Shown here in pieces: positions 1 through 7,528 of a DNA stretch of 24,066 nt. The notes beneath the pieces are model-generated. The model did not search any database and was not told the DNA's origin. It saw nothing but the letters and a program-made list of their open reading frames with translations. The number at the start of each line of letters is the position of its first letter. Positions within the stretch are counted from its first letter, which is position 1. The DNA is from an uncultured Porphyromonadaceae bacterium. GTDB lineage: Bacteria; Bacteroidota; Bacteroidia; Bacteroidales; Muribaculaceae. Location of the stretch: assembly GCA_900541555.1 (NCBI GenBank), contig UQKE01000034.1, positions 1 to 24,066 of the forward strand, given 5' to 3'. The position numbers and the translations under genes are program-made.

Positions 1-71
1 CATTTTATCCGCTTATACAACTTATAATCAGGGATTTAATTTATAGAAGTCCCCTTATGGGAAAACTATTA

Positions 72-1817
72 CTATTCTTCTTCATCTTCAGAAGTACGCG
101 ACCAACCCGGGTTCTGTTCCAATGCCGGATTCAACGAGAATTGCGAAGTCGGCAGCGGATAGAGATAGTATTTCGGATCGTAAACGCGGTTCATGCCATT
201 GGAAGCATCGATGTAACCGTTGATCAAATCCACAGTATTGTCAGGATCCGGTGTCAAGTTTGCACCACGCACGATGTTCGGCCACTTTTGAGTATCCAAA
301 CGATCCAATTCATGCCAACGGATCAAATCCCAATAACGGAAGTCGTTGTCGAACATCAACTCGCAACGGCGTTCGCGGCGGATCTCATATACCAATGGAT
401 CTGTGCCTTTTGCTTTCGCATAAGCGTCGCGCATGTCGGCAACAGCAGTCGTGATAGGAGGAAGTCCTGCACGTTTTTTCAACTCGTTGATCGTTTTATC
501 AAGATCGTCATTTGTAATTGTACGCAATTCTGCCTTAGCTTCTGCATAGTTCAAATAAACTTCTGCAAGCCAGAAGAGCGGGCAAGAAGTGTAGTTGCGA
601 CCACCTTGTTCACGATATCCTATTTCAAGATCGACATTGTCGTATTTGCAAATCGTGTAACCTGTAGAAGAAGTCATCGCTGTTCCACCGTACACACGGC
701 TCCAACCTTTGCCAGTACCCTCATAAGCAAGCACTGTATCGATTGTTGCAGCCAAACGTTTGTCGCGGTTGTCAAGCACCTTGCGAATGTTCATGTGCTT
801 TCTGCCAAGCAAATCATTGTCGGTGGGGAGCATTTCGCCGATATCGTCAACACCTTCAACAGCGAGCGTGCCATCAAGCTTCAAATATGCATCGAACGCA
901 TCTTTCGACATACCGTTTTGTTGCGTAGAAGTACAAGTGTAGTCGATCGTCGAGTGGGCCATGATATCCTTCAAATATTTCTTATAGAAGATAATTTCCG
1001 AATTGCCGGCCAAGTCAACACTATTGTAAAGCGATTGATAGTCTTCGCAAAGCGTGTATTTGCCCATGATGGCGTTGCAAGCGTCCACGCAAGCATTCAA
1101 GAATTTCTCTGCACCTGCTTGATCCGGACCTTTCGTGCCACCTTCACCGGCCACGCGGTATTTACGGAACGTACCTTCCCAAAGGCAAATACGAGCCTTG
1201 AAGGCCTGTGCCATGTCAGCTGAGAAAGTGGTTTGCGAGCCACCTTGGATATTGGCAACAGCAAAGTTAAGATCGTCGAGCACCTTGTCCATAATCATGT
1301 CGCGATCGTCGCGCGGGCCATAGAGCACCGGAGAATCGAGGTCGACCACTTCTTCAGTGTAGGGAGCGTCGCCGAATTTGCGCACGAGATCCCAATATTG
1401 GTAAGCACGCATCAAGCGAGCAATACCAAGATAATGGTTCAAAGTAGCTTGATCCATTACACCTGCTGCATACTCGTTGAGCGAGGCGATCATCACATTG
1501 CTACGACGGATTTCATCGTATGTTGCAGACCAGTTGGAGTTGTTCGCCGGAGCATTGGTATATGTCCAATTCACAAACCCCGCGCCGGCTTGGTTGTCGT
1601 GCAAAGTCGGGAAATAGAAATCACCATTTCCGCCTTGTCCATAGCCGACAAACTGATTGTAGAAAGCGTTTGCATAAGCATCCACGCTCGCCTCATTCGT
1701 CCAGAAGTCAGGGTTGTCTGTCAAGACATCCAACGGCTCCTTGTCAAGAAAGTCGTTGCAGCTCGACAATGAAAGTGCCCCGATCATCAAAAGGCTATAT
1801 AATGTTCTCTTTTTCAT
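72..1817 (-). CDS. SusD/RagB-family nutrient-binding outer-membrane lipoprotein
   Basis: This 581-residue protein is a surface lipoprotein that would cap the TonB-dependent transporter encoded just upstream and help capture its ligand. The N-terminus has a lipoprotein signal ending in LSSC with the lipidated Cys at residue 20, followed by the NDFLDKEPLD stretch typical of SusD mature ends. The C-terminal third has the family pattern of tetratricopeptide-like helices (LAEVYLNYAEAKAEL), then YEIRRERRCELMFDNDFRYWDLIRW and a closing YLYPLPTSQF segment. Length is normal for the family. The ATG lies 28 bases after the stop of the SusC gene, so the two form an operon. The ligand cannot be read from the sequence; no enzyme gene sits beside the pair within the window, and the operon may continue past base 1. 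Confidence 0.95.
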   Translation of the reverse strand: MKKRTLYSLLMIGALSLSSCNDFLDKEPLDVLTDNPDFWTNEASVDAYANAFYNQFVGYGQGGNGDFYFPTLHDNQAGAGFVNWTYTNAPANNSNWSATYDEIRRSNVMIASLNEYAAGVMDQATLNHYLGIARLMRAYQYWDLVRKFGDAPYTEEVVDLDSPVLYGPRDDRDMIMDKVLDDLNFAVANIQGGSQTTFSADMAQAFKARICLWEGTFRKYRVAGEGGTKGPDQAGAEKFLNACVDACNAIMGKYTLCEDYQSLYNSVDLAGNSEIIFYKKYLKDIMAHSTIDYTCTSTQQNGMSKDAFDAYLKLDGTLAVEGVDDIGEMLPTDNDLLGRKHMNIRKVLDNRDKRLAATIDTVLAYEGTGKGWSRVYGGTAMTSSTGYTICKYDNVDLEIGYREQGGRNYTSCPLFWLAEVYLNYAEAKAELRTITNDDLDKTINELKKRAGLPPITTAVADMRDAYAKAKGTDPLVYEIRRERRCELMFDNDFRYWDLIRWHELDRLDTQKWPNIVRGANLTPDPDNTVDLINGYIDASNGMNRVYDPKYYLYPLPTSQFSLNPALEQNPGWSRTSEDEEE

Positions 1818-1845
1818 AGTTTTACAATTCCTTTATAGTTTTATG

Positions 1846-4800
1846 TTAGAATGTCACTTGCAAACCGCAAGAAATCGAACGCATCATCGGAGTTACACGA
1901 CCCCAAGTACCATTGGATGTAGAGTAGCCTTCACCCGTATCGATTTCCGGGTCGACCGGAGCGTAGCTGTTGTTGATAAGCTCGCAGAGGTTTTCAGCCG
2001 TGAAGTAAACGCGAAGTTTCTCGATGTACCATTTCTTCGTCAAATCTTGCGGAAGCGTGTAGCCCACCGTCAAAGTTTTGAAGCGGAGGTATGAACGGTC
2101 GATCAAGAAGCGCGATTGCGGATAGTAGCTGTAAGCACCGCTTGCGATGCCGGAAACTGTACCGCCGGAGCTTACGCCCGGATACAAGCGCGGCCATTCA
2201 GCGTCGGTGTTTTCAGGAGTCCAATAGTCCATTTGGTTAGCATAGATACCATCGGCACCGCGGCTCATCGGCATTACGAATGCGCCTGTCGACCATTGGC
2301 TCCATTTGCCAACGCCTTGGAAGTACATGTCGAGGTCGAGGCCTTTCCAAGAACCGCCGAGACGGAAGCCATATTGGAAGCGAGGAACGGAGTTACCGAT
2401 CACCTTCAAGTCGCCCATGTCGTCTTTCGTACCCTTGCCGCCGTCGATCTTGCCGTCGTTGTTAAGGTCTTTATACTTCATGTCGCCGGGGCTGTATTGG
2501 AAGTTGCCGCTTCCTACCAAACCGTCTTGGTTGGCAACGCCATCAGCATAGCCTGTACGCACCTTGTTGCCATTGGCATCCTTTCCCCAAGTGAAATCTT
2601 CTTCCGTGAAGAGACGGTCAGATTCGAAACCGTAGATGTCGCCGTAAACTTTGCCTGAGAAGTAAGAGTTAAGAACGCCTGTCGGGTTGTCCCATTCGGT
2701 TACGACTGTCTTGAAGTCGGACACGTTACCGTTCACGTAAACCGTGAAGTCGCCGAATTGCTTGTTCCAGCTTGCAGAAAGTTCCCAACCGCGAGTGCGG
2801 AGCGAACCGGCATTCTCATAAGGTTCTGACGTACCGAGCACATCAGGACGTACCTGACCCGGAGCCAACATGTCGAGCGTCTTGCGTTGATACCAATCGA
2901 ACGTCACATTCAATTCGTTGTTCATGAAACCGAGGTCGATACCGATGTCGGCTGTTTGGATGCGTTCCCAAGTCAAAGTGTTGGAAACCATTTTCGGCAC
3001 GTTGTAGATTTTGATGCGCGATCCGCTTGCATCGAGCCAATAAGCATTGCTCGAGCTGATGGTCGAAACAAACATGTTGTTGCCCACTGCCTCGTTACCG
3101 ATTTCACCGAACGATGCGCGCAACTTACCGTTGCTGACGATGTCGCGGAGCGGCTCGAAGTAGTTTTCCTGACTGAAACGATAGCCCACAGATCCGGAGG
3201 GGAAGAATGCCCAACGGTCGTTGCGCGGGAAACGAGAAGAACCGTCATAACGTCCGTTCAATTCCAACAACCAAATTTCGTTCCAGTTGTAGTTGATACG
3301 GCCGAAATAGCCGGCTGTCGCATCGTGAGAGTGAGAACCGCCCACGAGTTGTTCGCCCGTTGCAAGGTTGAATTCCGGAAGGTTCGTGTTGGAAAGGTCA
3401 CGACGTTGCGACCAATGCATCACATAGTCGGAACCTTCTGCGTTACCACCAAGCATTACGTTGAAGTTGTGCTTGCCAAAGCTGAATTCATAGTTGGCAT
3501 AAACGTTCAACGCCCAACGAGCATTACGTCCTGATTGTTGATAGAGGTATGTTCCACTATAGATATCCGTCGGTGAGAGGAGCGAACCCCAAGAGTTGTA
3601 GCCGACATACGGCAAGTTGTATTCGTCAACAAGCACGTTGCGGAAACGATAAGTATAATCGGCATTCAAAGTAAGGCCATCGATGATGTTAGCCTTCATG
3701 AAACCTGTGAAGCTCGTGTAGCGAGTGTTCGTGCTCGTTTCACCGGCTTGTTTCAACACCGAATACGAGTTGCGAATGTCAATTCCGTCGATCATACCAT
3801 AAGGCATGAAGAAGCTACCCCAACGCCACATGTATTGGTAAACGCCCTCACGATAGTTTGCAGTATCGTAAGTACGATCCGAGTATTGGAAGCGGGCTCC
3901 GATTTGCAACCAATCGGTCACGCTCGACGTAAGGTTGAGGGCAACGTTGTAACGATGCAATTGGTCGGGATTTGCAGCGAGGACGCCTTCTTTCTTGTCG
4001 TAGCCAAGCGACAAGTAGTAAGTGGTGCGTCCGCTCGTACCGTTGATGTTGATATCATGGCTCTGCGAAGGAGTCCAATCACGGTAGTTGATGCCTACAA
4101 TATCCCAATCGGCATAGTAGTATCCCTTGCCGGTTGCCGGGTCCATGTAGTAGTCGCCGACATTGTCGAGGCTCTGATACGGTTGCAAGTTGCGATAACG
4201 ATCGTCAGCCTTGTTTCCATGTTGCGCCCTCCAAAGACGTGCAAGGTCGACAATGGTCTTGCCGTCAATTTCCGTACCCGTACCGGTGAACGGTTGGTCG
4301 AAGTACATACCAAACAATTCCGCATCCAAGCCGGCATTTTTGTTTACTTCGATCAGTGCTTCCATCTGGCTCGGAGCGTCTGCATATTCCGGCAAGATTG
4401 TCGGCGTGCTCCAAGCGAAGTTGTTCGAGTAGTTCACTTGGATTTTGTCGGTCTTCGAACCTTGCTTCGTCGTGATCAAGATCACACCAAACGCAGCGCG
4501 CGAACCGTAGATCGAAGACGAAGCCGCATCTTTCAATACGGAAACGCTTTCGATGTCGGCCGGGTTGATAAGCGTCAAGTCCTCTACCGGAACGCCGTCG
4601 ACGATCAAGTAAGGATTACTCTGTTCGCCGTTGCTCAACGTACCGACACCACGGATCTGCATCGACGGTTGGGAGTCGATACCACCTTCGGTGTTCAAAA
4701 TCGTAAGGCCCGGAACGATACCTTGCAACGACTTGGCTACGTCCATTTGCGGCTTGCCGTCCAATGCCTTGTCAACATCTACTACGGAAACGGCACCCGT

Positions 4801-5217
4801 CAAGTTGGCTTTCTTTTGTGTACCGTAACCCACTACCACCACTTCGTCGAGAAGAGCGTTGTCGTCAGCGAGGACAACGTCCATGTTGGAAGCGGCTTTC
4901 AACTCTTGAGTCTTGTAGCCGAGGAAGGAGATTTGAATCGTCGCCCCCGGAGCTACTTTCATCGTAAACTTACCGTCAAGGTCGGTCGCTACACCTCGAG
5001 TGGTACCTTTCTCCAACACGTTGGCGCCAATAATGGCCTCGCCTTTGGAGTCTTTTACCGTTCCTGAGATGGTCTGCGTTGCCTTCACGGTTGCTACTAC
5101 TTGCGGGGCAGGAGCGGCGTATGCCACACCTGCGCTGCCCAACAAACACATCGCAACTGTTGCGGTTGCAATCAATTTGCGGTTTGTAACTTTCTTTCGT
5201 TCAGCAAATTTGTCCAT
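1846..5217 (-). CDS. SusC/RagA-family TonB-linked outer-membrane transporter
   Basis: This 1123-residue protein is a TonB-dependent beta-barrel importer working with the SusD protein downstream. A somewhat long N-terminal signal (hydrophobic part about residues 17-34, ending AYAAPAP) precedes a carboxypeptidase-regulatory-like domain at about 48-116 (ISGTVKDSKGEAIIGANV). The TonB box LDEVVVVGYG is at about 123-132. The plug domain follows, with the usual IRGVGTL, LIVDGVP and VLKDAASSSIYGSRAAFGVILI motifs, and then the barrel, ending in LQVTF. A Ca-binding-like DLNNDGKIDGG stretch is near the C-terminal third, as often seen in SusC proteins. There is no STN domain before the regulatory-like domain, so signalling through a FecR-type anti-sigma factor is not indicated. 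The gene is intact and of normal length. Its substrate is unknown. Confidence 0.96.
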   Translation of the reverse strand: MDKFAERKKVTNRKLIATATVAMCLLGSAGVAYAAPAPQVVATVKATQTISGTVKDSKGEAIIGANVLEKGTTRGVATDLDGKFTMKVAPGATIQISFLGYKTQELKAASNMDVVLADDNALLDEVVVVGYGTQKKANLTGAVSVVDVDKALDGKPQMDVAKSLQGIVPGLTILNTEGGIDSQPSMQIRGVGTLSNGEQSNPYLIVDGVPVEDLTLINPADIESVSVLKDAASSSIYGSRAAFGVILITTKQGSKTDKIQVNYSNNFAWSTPTILPEYADAPSQMEALIEVNKNAGLDAELFGMYFDQPFTGTGTEIDGKTIVDLARLWRAQHGNKADDRYRNLQPYQSLDNVGDYYMDPATGKGYYYADWDIVGINYRDWTPSQSHDININGTSGRTTYYLSLGYDKKEGVLAANPDQLHRYNVALNLTSSVTDWLQIGARFQYSDRTYDTANYREGVYQYMWRWGSFFMPYGMIDGIDIRNSYSVLKQAGETSTNTRYTSFTGFMKANIIDGLTLNADYTYRFRNVLVDEYNLPYVGYNSWGSLLSPTDIYSGTYLYQQSGRNARWALNVYANYEFSFGKHNFNVMLGGNAEGSDYVMHWSQRRDLSNTNLPEFNLATGEQLVGGSHSHDATAGYFGRINYNWNEIWLLELNGRYDGSSRFPRNDRWAFFPSGSVGYRFSQENYFEPLRDIVSNGKLRASFGEIGNEAVGNNMFVSTISSSNAYWLDASGSRIKIYNVPKMVSNTLTWERIQTADIGIDLGFMNNELNVTFDWYQRKTLDMLAPGQVRPDVLGTSEPYENAGSLRTRGWELSASWNKQFGDFTVYVNGNVSDFKTVVTEWDNPTGVLNSYFSGKVYGDIYGFESDRLFTEEDFTWGKDANGNKVRTGYADGVANQDGLVGSGNFQYSPGDMKYKDLNNDGKIDGGKGTKDDMGDLKVIGNSVPRFQYGFRLGGSWKGLDLDMYFQGVGKWSQWSTGAFVMPMSRGADGIYANQMDYWTPENTDAEWPRLYPGVSSGGTVSGIASGAYSYYPQSRFLIDRSYLRFKTLTVGYTLPQDLTKKWYIEKLRVYFTAENLCELINNSYAPVDPEIDTGEGYSTSNGTWGRVTPMMRSISCGLQVTF

Positions 5218-5825
5218 ACAAGATTATAGTTAAACATGGTTTATAATGAATTTTTCATCTATTTCACCATAAATTTACCCACAAATTAATCTATTAATTT
5301 CAAGAAATGCAAGAAATAATAGTGTTTTTTTAAGGTATCAGCCTCATTTTTTAATTTTTAATAATAAAACAGCACTGTAAAACCATATTTCTAAAAATAG
5401 CTTAAAAACTATGCTGTACAACATGTTTTCCATTATTCAATAAGTAATTTCGTGCAGTACAATTATTTACGCCGAATATCAGGAACAGATAGCCGTACCG
5501 CGCCTTGTGTCGCTTGTCCTCGCCGCAAAGGAATGCTTACAAAATGAAAGCAAAAAAACGAATGCCGCCACACCTTATTATATATAAAACACGGACCGAA
5601 AGCCGAGATTCATGGATTAACGCCCGAAATGCAAAAGAAAATAAAAGGAATGGTTAAAGATTAAAGGGCTTTGAGGGTTGAGGGCAAATGGTTGAGAGCT
5701 GAGAGGCATTGCTACGTTTCCACCCTTCGACAATCACATTGCCACTCCTGCAAAATCTACAAATTTAAAAAATTGACAAACCATGAAAGAGCAAGCTAAA
5801 ACATTCCTATTTCTCACTTGACACT
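5218..5825. other. Intergenic region between the first SusC gene and the DUF1016 promoter
   Basis: No credible gene is seen here. The part nearest SusC (5218-5460) is AT-rich. The only promoter-like arrangement I could find for SusC is weak: on the minus strand CTTG at 5313-5310, a 20-base spacer, then TTAATTTG at 5289-5282, one base off the TAnnTTTG consensus. The 5640-5710 part contains short purine-rich direct repeats based on GGTTGAG. A minus-strand TAAATTTG at 5767-5760 fits the -7 consensus but lacks a -33 box at the right distance. Confidence 0.4.
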
Positions 5826-5857
5826 TTTGTTTATTGCAAATAAATAGACTAACTTTG
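5826..5857 (+). promoter_or_regulatory. Distal Bacteroides-type promoter of the DUF1016 gene
   Basis: TTTG at 5826-5829, a 20-base spacer, and TAACTTTG at 5850-5857 match the Bacteroides sigma-ABfr consensus (TTTG, 19-21 bases, TAnnTTTG) exactly. A start about 5-8 bases after 5857 would give a leader of roughly 100 bases before the ATG at 5965. The spacer carries a small palindrome, TTTATT-GCA-AATAAA at 5830-5844. The sequence just after the -7 box is related to that following the distal promoter-like unit of glsA near 24003. Confidence 0.75.
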
Positions 5858-5865
5858 GATAATCT

Positions 5866-5932
5866 AAGCTGCATCTCGGCATAATCGCCCAAACAAGTTT
5901 GGCGCTTCTGCGCTCGATTGGCATTAGATTTG
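5866..5932 (+). promoter_or_regulatory. Second, proximal promoter-like module of the DUF1016 gene with palindrome
   Basis: TAGATTTG at 5925-5932 matches the -7 consensus and starts 75 bases after the upstream -7 box. The candidate -33 TTTG is at 5898-5901, giving a 23-base spacer, longer than usual, so this promoter is less certain than the distal one. The palindrome CGCCCAAAC-AA-GTTTGGCG at 5886-5904 covers the -33 box. The module begins with GCTGCATCTCGGCATAA (from 5868), which resembles the start of the unit at the right edge of the window on the minus strand. A transcript from here would have a leader of about 25 bases. Confidence 0.5.
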
Positions 5933-5964
5933 AACAACCTAAACTGCAAATCAATACGACAAAT

Positions 5965-7035
5965 ATGAAAAGTCTGGATCGCCCTGCGAAAAAGTCAATG
6001 AGTCTAAACGATAGCTTTATAAACGAAGTAAAACAGATAGTGGAACAAGCCCGCCGGCAAGCATACACCGCCATCAATTCGTCCATGGTGAAAGCATATT
6101 GGGAAATGGGCAAACGCATCGTGGAAGAAGAACAACAGGGACAAACGCGTGCCAATTATGGGAAACAGCTGCTGAAATCGCTATCCCAAGCGTTGACTGA
6201 AGAATTCGGAAAAGGGTTTTCTGTTGGTTCATTGTATTATTACAGACAATTCTATCTCACATTCCCGGAAATATTCGCTACACCGTGGCGAATATTGTCA
6301 TGGTCTCATTACAAAAGACTTATGCAAGTTCCCGATTCCAAAGCACGGAATTGGTATCTGAAAGAGGCATCCGAACAAATGTGGAGCTATCGCACTCTTG
6401 ATCGCAATATAGGGACGCAATACTACCACCGCTTGTTGCTTTCGCAACATAAAGATGCAGTGGAAAACGAAATGAAAATACGGACCGGGGACTATCAAGA
6501 AGACAAATTGGAGTTCATCAAGAATCCTACCGTGGCCGAATTTATCGGACTTGCATCCAACAGCGATTTCACCGAAACCGATCTTGAGTCTGCAATAATC
6601 GGAAACCTGCAAAAGTTCTTATTGGAATTGGGAAAAGGATTTTCGTTTGTAGCACGCCAAAAATTAGTGAGAACGGAAAAACGGGATTATTTCGTCGATC
6701 TTGTATTCTACAATTATCTGCTCAAATGTTTCGTCCTCATTGATTTGAAAACTTCACCCATCACGCACCAAGATGTAGGACAAATGGATATGTATGTGCG
6801 CATCTACGACGAAAGAGTGCGCAGCGAAGGCGACAATCCAACAATCGGCATCGTGCTCTGCTCTGAAACAGACAACGACATTGCCCGCTATTCGGTTTTG
6901 CACGACAATGATCGGCTGTTTGCTTCCAAATTTATGCTCTACATGCCGACAGAACAGGAATTGCGCAATGAAATCAACCGCCAAAAGGAGTTCTACCAAC
7001 TGCAACACGGTAATGGCACGAAGTCAAGCAGTTAG
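5965..7035 (+). CDS. DUF1016 (YhcG-family) PDDEXK nuclease domain protein
   Basis: This 356-residue protein is a predicted nuclease of the PD-(D/E)XK fold. An N-terminal DUF1016_N helical region (about residues 18-150, with SSMVKAYWEMGKRIVEEEQ and SLYYYRQFYLTFPE) is followed by the C-terminal nuclease domain (about 185-335). Candidate catalytic residues are Glu208 (LESAIIGNL), Asp245 (YFVDLVFY), Asp260 and Lys262 (VLIDLKT) and Gln273 (VGQMDMY). Many relatives have Glu-x-Lys where this has Asp-x-Lys, still a valid PD-(D/E)XK motif. I chose the ATG at 5965 because the open frame upstream begins only with TTG at 5899, inside the promoter module. DUF1016 proteins are often found near restriction-modification genes, but none is seen here, so it stands alone. 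It is the only plus-strand gene in the window. Function in the cell is not established. Confidence 0.88.
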   Translation: MKSLDRPAKKSMSLNDSFINEVKQIVEQARRQAYTAINSSMVKAYWEMGKRIVEEEQQGQTRANYGKQLLKSLSQALTEEFGKGFSVGSLYYYRQFYLTFPEIFATPWRILSWSHYKRLMQVPDSKARNWYLKEASEQMWSYRTLDRNIGTQYYHRLLLSQHKDAVENEMKIRTGDYQEDKLEFIKNPTVAEFIGLASNSDFTETDLESAIIGNLQKFLLELGKGFSFVARQKLVRTEKRDYFVDLVFYNYLLKCFVLIDLKTSPITHQDVGQMDMYVRIYDERVRSEGDNPTIGIVLCSETDNDIARYSVLHDNDRLFASKFMLYMPTEQELRNEINRQKEFYQLQHGNGTKSSS

Positions 7036-7140
7036 AAATTGCAGCATACCTTCACTGGTTTCCTAACTTTACATCTTTTAATTTTCCCGACTTCACTTTC
7101 TCTCAACCATAAACCCTAAGCCATTGACTGCTGCCGGCGA

Positions 7141-7395
7141 ATGTCTCCCTCTATCCCACGTCAGCGCGATATAGGGGAAGTGGCGAGCCTGCGAGCCGAA
7201 GGGGTTCGCCCGTCAGCCGCAAAGCGGCTTTTCTGCAAATTGGCAAAACTGCAACGTTGCTTCTTACCGAACCCCTCCGGCGCTCCGCGCCACCTCCCCT
7301 ATCCGCGCACAGCGCGGCAGGGGAGGACATTGCTATGCTCCGACCTCGCCGGTCGCCATAAGCTGCCAAACTATCCGCGCTCCACGCGGCAGAGG
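7141..7395. repeat. GC-rich intergenic inverted-repeat element
   Basis: Two long arms face each other, 7171-7208 and 7268-7302. Both begin and end alike when one is reverse-complemented: ATAGGGGA at the outer end, GGTGGCG or AGTGGCG next, and GGGGTTCG at the inner end. They differ in the middle (GAGCCTGCGAGCC against a shorter CGGAGCGCC). Between them is a perfect small stem, AGCCGC-AAA-GCGGCT at 7215-7229. On the right, two units related by direct repeat start with CTATCCGCGC at 7299 and 7371 (72-base period), each with a hairpin: CCGCGC-ACA-GCGCGG (7303-7317) and CCGCG-CTCCA-CGCGG (7375-7389). No coding sequence is credible here. It looks like a non-coding interspersed repeat of the MITE or REP kind; this identity is inference. 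Confidence 0.55.
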
Positions 7396-7450
7396 AGGAC
7401 ATCGCAACACTTTTCCCATTTATACCGCAATTGCCGCAAGCCAAGACAAA

Positions 7451-7482
7451 AAAAGAGCCCGGCATCGCTGCCGTGCTCTTTT
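7451..7482. terminator. Bidirectional intrinsic terminator
   Basis: The stem AAAAGAGC-c-CGGC (7451-7463), loop ATCGCT (7464-7469) and GCCG-t-GCTCTTTT (7470-7482) forms a long hairpin with one C-T mismatch, flanked by A-runs on the left and T-runs on the right. It sits between two convergent genes, 47 bases past the stop of the minus-strand secreted-protein gene, and can end transcription on both strands. Confidence 0.85.
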
Positions 7483-7489
7483 CTTTCGA

Positions 7490-7505
7490 CCGGCATCGCT
7501 GCCGG
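7490..7505. other. Second hairpin with the same loop as the terminator
   Basis: CCGGC-ATCGCT-GCCGG is a perfect 5-bp stem whose loop, ATCGCT, is identical to that of the terminator just before it. The shared core CGGCATCGCTGCCG occurs at 7460-7473 (with the terminator) and at 7491-7504. It has no T-run of its own, so it is probably a duplicated arm rather than a second terminator. Confidence 0.6.
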
Positions 7506-7528
7506 TTCGGTGCTACGAAGGTCAAAAT

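Noticed and set aside
1..71. A terminator after the first SusD gene
   Set aside because: The CCC-CTTAT-GGG hairpin near 51-61 is only three to four pairs with no T-run after it, too weak to call.
57..1223. A 388-residue plus-strand open frame opposite the SusD gene
   Set aside because: It lies wholly antisense to a clear SusD gene, has no signal or domain, and its composition (many Arg, His, Ile, Val) is that of a shadow frame.
3748..5067. A 439-residue plus-strand open frame opposite the SusC gene
   Set aside because: It is antisense to the SusC plug and barrel, with no recognisable domain; a by-product of codon use in the real gene.
7141..7395. A CRISPR array, suggested by the repeated hairpins at 72-base spacing
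   Set aside because: There are only two diverged units, no regular spacers, and no cas genes in the window.
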